This document shows, one piece after another, positions 59,197 to 64,000 of a stretch of DNA of 64,000 nt. The stretch spans positions 49,688,207-49,752,206 of the forward strand of contig NC_080078.1 of assembly GCF_949987535.1 (NCBI RefSeq), given 5' to 3'. The stretch is from Balaenoptera acutorostrata (lineage: Eukaryota; Chordata; Mammalia; Artiodactyla; Balaenopteridae). The translations under genes and the position numbers were made by a program. The notes beneath the pieces are model-generated. The model saw only the letters and a list, made by a program, of their open reading frames with translations, was not told where the DNA came from and ran no database searches. The number at the start of each line of letters is the position of its first letter. The stretch's first letter is position 1.

Positions 59197-59600
59197 CGAC
59201 CAGGCTGTTGAAAGAAGCCCGTTGTAAATCTCCTCTCACAGTGGACGGTTCTCAGCCTCTTTGATTCCGACACCGTGCAGAGCCCCGACTGGACTTGCGT
59301 TCCAGGCGGGGCCAGGATGTCCCGCAGGACCCCATGCTTACAAGCGCCCTGGGCTTGATGTGCCTTTCGGCCATCACTCTCTTGAGAGTCTCCATCCGTT
59401 TCGCTCGAGGGCCCCGCATTTTCATTTTGCACCGAGCTCACGGATTAGGTAGCCGATACTGCTCCAGGGCTGCTCTCCTCTGCCTTGGGCACCCCCCTTG
59501 GTCACCACCTGACTACCTGCCACCTCTGTGAGCGCTTCCCAGCACCACCGTGACCACCACACCCGGCACTCCGCCAAGACAATGCTGGGATCAGACTCAA
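59197..59600. other. CpG-rich cluster, unassigned
   Basis: About 22 CpG dinucleotides in 400 bp, far denser than the surrounding AT-rich DNA. Overlapping frames of 63-106 codons exist on both strands. I recognise no protein. Could be a small CpG island, an old G+C-rich retroposed sequence or a conserved regulatory element. Confidence 0.5.
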
Positions 59601-60430
59601 ATACACTTTTACTGGAAACTCCTGTTGGAAAAAAAGCAGGGGAGTTTTCAGTGGTTACTCGGTGCCCTTCCTGTTTACCCTGTTTTCGTCTCTTTTAAAC
59701 CTTGTAGAATGAAAATGGGAATAAGCAATAAAATACCAAAGTATGTTTGGTCACCGCAGCTTTCCAGCTGTAGTTGATTTAGCCAGACCGGGCCGCCTTT
59801 GATAGACTTCCTTATGACGGAGGAGCATGTGAGATGGGTGCCGGGGTTTAGGTAAACGAAGAGAACTCATTGCCCCTCAGAGCTGCAAGTGCCTCTTGTT
59901 TTAAGTATGACGTTTATTATAAAACAAGCACGATATTTCACCTGCCAGCTGTGTAATAAAAGCACATTACTTGCATCTCACCAGTTAGCACTCCCTGATT
60001 AGAAGATGGAGGTGGAATAATTCAAGTATTCTGAGTTGATGTCTTCTGAGATCCTTTGTCAGAAAACTCACCAATCTAAAAAAGGGGAAAAAAAAGAGAC
60101 AACTGTCATGATTTACTGAATTGGAAATAAAGACATGTAATGTTAAGGCCCCAGGAATCAGAAACTTGCAGTGGGTAAACATCTGCTAATAAAGATCATG
60201 GTAATTTGATTCATCAACAAAAACTGGTAGGGAAGCATCTGTGAGAACCTGCAGAAGATCCATCTCAGCGAACGTGGAGGATCCCAGTAGGGGAGCTTTG
60301 GGGCCACCAGGAGGAGCAATCAGCCACATCCCTGCAAATGATAAAGCAAAGACTTAGTTAAAAATGAGATCCATCTTTTCCTTTAAATTATCTTTTGGTT
60401 AAAACGGGAAAGTTTGGGGTGGAGTTGTGC
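59601..60430. other. No gene seen
   Basis: Unique AT-rich sequence. 59890-60000 is repeat-free and could be tested for conservation. Confidence 0.3.
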
Positions 60431-60945
60431 TGTTATTGTAATAGGGGAGAAGAACTCTGACTCCATATTGGTTCTGTTTCTTTCACTTGAACCTTTGTAT
60501 TCTGTTGCTTTGCATTAAGAATGTTGCTTATAGCCTGAAATACACAGGATAGCCCATCCTCATGGTTCTGACCTTTAAAGATATAACAGTTTTCCATTCA
60601 TCTAGAGATAAAAAGTTGCAGAACAGAGAATAATATGTGTCTTGTTGGAGGTTTATAGGACCATCGTGGGAGGTTTATAGGAACATCGTGAGCTGCCTTG
60701 GGTGGACAGCTACGAGAACAAAGGATTCCGACACCAGAAAGGTTGCAACAACCAACCACGCCCCTCCCTTACCTTGCCTTTAAAAATGCTTTGCTGGAAC
60801 CCTTCAGAGAGTTCAGGGTTTGGCCGGCGTGAGCCACTCGTTCTCCTTGCAAGGCCTTGCAGTAGACCTTCCTCAGCTTCAAACTCCGTTTCAGTATTGT
60901 TTGGCCTCACTGAGCATCAGACCCACAAACTTGTGTTCGTTAACT
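60431..60945 (+). repeat. Solo LTR, ERV class I-like
   Basis: Begins TGTTATTG, has a TATA-like 'ctttaaaaatg' at about 60779, then 'cccttcagagagttcagggt', 'gagccactcgttctccttgc' and a degraded poly(A) signal ('agtaga' where AATAAA is expected), followed by a U5-like end. This layout fits class I LTRs of even-toed ungulates and whales. A 22-bp tandem duplication sits in U3. No internal ERV genes adjoin it. Confidence 0.6.
60647..60690 (+). repeat. 22-bp tandem duplication in LTR U3
   Basis: Units 60647-60668 and 60669-60690 differ by a single base (ggaccatcgtg vs ggaacatcgtg). Confidence 0.9.
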
Positions 60946-61184
60946 ATTAATATGATTCCATGTTAAACCGGTGGTGAACTGTGTTACTTGCTCCTTATGG
61001 ATGCAAGTTGTTCCTTGTTCATTATTTCCTAAGTATTGGGGATTAAATCATTTCAAGTTGAGTGTTGATGTTGCTTGTGTTTTATTACATTTTAATCCTA
61101 CGACTGTTGGAAAACCAGGTGTGGTTGGTGTAGGTTGGTCTCTTCAAATCCACTTGCTCTGCTGGTTTTTTAAATAACACAGAT
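60946..61184. other. No gene seen
   Basis: Short unique interval. Confidence 0.3.
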
Positions 61185-61495
61185 CTGATCAAGTGGCTTA
61201 GCTGTTGGAAACTCATCAGTGGCTTCACATTGCTCCTGGAATTAGTCTAGAATCCTCTATCTGCCAGCAATGTCCAGCAAGTTCAGGTCTGACTCCTTCC
61301 CTTAATTCTTAACGTCATTATTCTTTTTGCTTGTGAATCCCCAGTGAAGGCATCATGTATTTTCCTTTCCACTTCTAAAATTCCTATCTCCATTTGTGGT
61401 GCTGTGAGCAGGGACTGCATATGTTGTGTTCACTCCTTATCCACATGACCTAGCACCGTGTCTGGCAATAGGGGCTGCTCATTAAAATAATATTT
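61185..61495 (+). repeat. L2 LINE 3' region
   Basis: 'catcagtggcttcacattgc', 'cagcaagttcaggtctgact' and 'tagcaccgtgtctggcaata' follow the L2 3' order. Confidence 0.65.
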
Positions 61496-63081
61496 TTAAA
61501 AGAATCAGTAACTGAGTACAACAAAGAACCTTACACACTAATACTGGGAGCTGAAGTTCAATTATTATCCAGATAATAATCTACTATTAGATTGGATTAA
61601 GGTATATTAGATTAGAAGAGGAAACTGTGGGTCCATGGAAAGAATTTAATGTTAAAGACAGAGGATAGTCATTTTTTAAAATCTATTTTCCTCCAGCTAA
61701 CTAGCTAGCTTTATAAAATTAATATTTAATGGAACTTTAACTTTATGAAATATTTTATTTATGAAATATTATTTATGAAAGTTATACATGAAAACAGTTG
61801 CTTGTAAATGCTTTTAGAGGGGTCTGACATCTTTTGTGTCTACCTCCCCCAATCTCCAGAGGTAACCACTGTTACCAAGTTTTCTGTGCATTTTTCTAGA
61901 TTTTTCTGTTTGTGTGGGTTTCCTCTATGGTGAGCTACAGAAACTGCCCCCCGCAGGGTACCACTCCAGCCCTGCTCCTGCTACTGTGCAGCTGCAGAAC
62001 AGGGGCTGAGGTGTCAATTCTTTGGGTCCAGGGCAGTGGGTAACAACATCAAGGCACACACCCCACTGTCCTGAGGCAGCAGTGGAGCGTTGGGTACCAG
62101 GGACCTAGTCACCCTTGATTGAATAAGGAAACCACTGGGAGAGCTCCATGCAGCAGTCTGTCCACTCAGAGTCAAAGAGATTTAGCTGGGGATGGCCCAT
62201 TCCCGCAAAAGATCACACGCCACTTTCTAGAATTAACGCATGATTAGGGAACTATTAGGTTAATTTGATGAATGATTTGTGTTATGAGGTTAACATATTT
62301 CCTTTTATTCTCTAAACTAAATTGTAAGTATAAAAAAATCATAAACGATTGGAACACTGTTAATCAAATATACTCCATTATGAAATAAAAATTAAAAAAA
62401 AAAAAAAAAGAATGATGAAAACAAACACAAATCTACCTGGGAGAATTATCCTAGTCTGGGCATCAGGAAATAAGTTATGTTTCCACCTATCCATTTGGGG
62501 GCTGGGGGGAGGGCCGAGGTTGAAAATTTAAGACTGGCTAGGAAGGTTTTTTTGAGAAGAGGTCTTTGGAGAAAAAGCCTATAGGAAGTGAGGCAGGGGG
62601 CTTGGGGAGTTGTGGGAGGAGATGCAAGCAGAGGGAACATTGGCTGTGCAGTCTGGGCCACCTGGGAGCTCCTGGGAGCTGGGGTGAGCGATAGAGTGGA
62701 ACAGGCAGCCCCTGTAGGGCCAGAACTCACTGCCAAGCATGGGCTTCTATCTGAGGATTTTAAACAGAGAAAGAATGTGATCTAAGGGCTCAACGGAACT
62801 CAGGATCCTCCTGTCTGTACAGAGGCAGGAGGGTGAGGTGCAGGTGGGAAAACCAGGGAGGAAGCTGTTATAAAGCAAAGATGATACCTGGGAGAGGCTG
62901 GTAAATGTAAAGGAAAATTGATTTCATTTGTTGATTTTGTATACCAATATCTCATGTGCTTTATCATTAGGAATCAACATCCAGATCGTAAGCATTTAGA
63001 AACACCCACCCGATCCTACAGCAGGTATGACTTCTAAGCTAAGTGCTCCCTTGTGCAAGATGTAACTTGTTCTTTTATATA
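61496..63081. other. No gene seen
   Basis: AT-rich to 61850. 61930-62230 is unassigned and G+C-richer. 62470-62800 resembles the old block seen at 9470-9950 but is too diverged to assign. An A-run lies at 62394-62409. Confidence 0.3.
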
Positions 63082-63094
63082 ACTAACTTCAATT

Positions 63095-63475
63095 TCTTCT
63101 TTTTTATTTTACCTTTGTAAAAAAAAAGGAATTTATTTATTTATTTATTTTTGGCTGCGTTGGGTCTTCATTGCTGCGTACAGGCTTTCTCTAGTTGCAG
63201 CGAGTGGGGACTACTGTTCGTTGCGGTGAGAAGGCTTCTCATTGCGGTGGCTTCTCTTGTTGCGGAGCACGGGTTCTAGGCACGTGGGCTTCAGTAGTTG
63301 TGGCACTTGGGCCCAGTAGTTGTGGTGCGGAGGCTCTAGAGCGCAGGCTCAGTAGTTGTGACGCATGGGCTTAGTAGCTCTGCAGCATGTGGGATCTTCC
63401 CAGACCAGGGCTCGAACTCGTGTCCCCTGCATTGGCAGGCAGATTCTTAACCACTGTGCCCCACCAGGGAAGCCC
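63095..63475 (-). mobile_element. tRNA-derived SINE (CHR type), antisense
   Basis: T-rich antisense tail (tttatttatttatttat), body 'ggctgcgttgggtcttcatt', B-box complement 'gggctcgaactcg' near 63408, end 'accagggaagcc'. Flanked by actaacttcaatt at 63082-63094 and 63476-63488. Confidence 0.92.
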
Positions 63476-63488
63476 ACTAACTTCAATT

Positions 63489-63937
63489 CTGTATTAGGGA
63501 ACCATTAACCCCAGTTAAATTTAATCCCAGGGTAAATTTAAACAGGTAGCATTTTCTAAGGCAGGTCTGGACTTTCTCGTTCCATTTAGGGATTTTGCCT
63601 GCTTCTTCTCATGGTGGGTATTTCCTGCTGCACTTTCCTACCCTCGTGCTTGCATTATCGTGGATGCCCTTGTCTGTCACTGCTGTCCCACGCTAGTATC
63701 ATGAAAACTCTGGCTTTCTAGCTGGACTTCGGACACTGGTCCCCTGTATTCTGGGTCCTCAAACCTATCGGAGGATCCTCCCATCTGCTCCCATCTCACT
63801 TTGCCCTTGCCCCTGGGTGGAGAGAAACCACTGGTCTAATTCTCTCGATTTTCCTAGAGAGTTTTACTCATCATTGTCTATGGAAACTTTGCCCAGGCTG
63901 GTGAAGAAAGGAAAGGAAGCTTATACGGTTTTTATTT
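63489..63937. other. No gene seen
   Basis: Unique sequence without named repeats. Confidence 0.35.
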
Positions 63938-64000
63938 TTTTTTTAAACATCTTCATTGGAGTATAACTGCTTTACAATGTTGTGTTAGTTTCTGCTGTAT
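63938..64000 (-). repeat. Start of an antisense L1 3' end, cut by window edge
   Basis: T-run then 'acatcttcattggagtataa' and 'ctgctttacaatgttgtgtt', the antisense L1 3' end; continues beyond the window. Confidence 0.85.

Overview
This is nuclear DNA from a mammal, most likely a cetacean. Three tRNA-derived SINEs are of the CHR type found in whales and hippos (A box, B box, body and A-rich tail at 41963-42315; antisense copies at 18410-18813 and 63095-63475). Young L1 copies with the whale-type 3' end are present, and I saw no BovB/Bov-tA ruminant repeats. The window looks intergenic or deeply intronic. I find no convincing host protein-coding exon, no tRNA, rRNA or snRNA gene and no CRISPR. 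Nearly all long open frames lie inside L1 elements.

Layout. 1-11008: old degraded repeats (MIR, a small TIR transposon, L1M pieces, an LTR-like piece, L2-like sequence) and a 70-bp exact local duplication. 11009-15000: insertion L1-A, a twin-primed (5'-inverted) L1 copy with 13-bp target-site duplications. 15001-36000: old L1, MIR, MER5A, SINE and Tigger repeats with several apparently repeat-free stretches. 36001-46841: insertion L1-B, a full-length minus-strand L1 with 17-bp target-site duplications and about 4.5 kb of extra non-L1 sequence between its own 3' end and its terminal poly(A). 46842-64000: unique sequence with simple repeats, L2, L1, a TIR DNA transposon, MIR, an ERV1-like LTR, a SINE and the start of another L1.

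The main finding links L1-A and L1-B. Both carry, directly after the L1 3' end, the same non-L1 segment (T1). It ends at AATAAA plus an A-tract and contains an 82-bp tandem repeat. Beyond that A-tract the copies carry different sequence (T2a in L1-A; T2b then T3b in L1-B). In L1-B each segment ends with a poly(A) signal and an A-tract. Only the outermost ends have target-site duplications. The simplest reading is an L1 lineage that took up 3' flanking DNA, inserted at more than one place, and then took up new flanking DNA again (serial 3' transduction). T1 looks like the end of a transcription unit (splice-acceptor-like sequence, final exon-like stretch, poly(A) signal). T2b contains a diverged relative of T1 and a decayed retroviral-envelope-like stretch. 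L1-B is broken by one stop in ORF1, one stop in ORF2 and an in-frame SINE insertion.

Limits: repeat-family names come from recognising consensus features by eye. Boundaries of old repeats are approximate, and identity levels are visual estimates.
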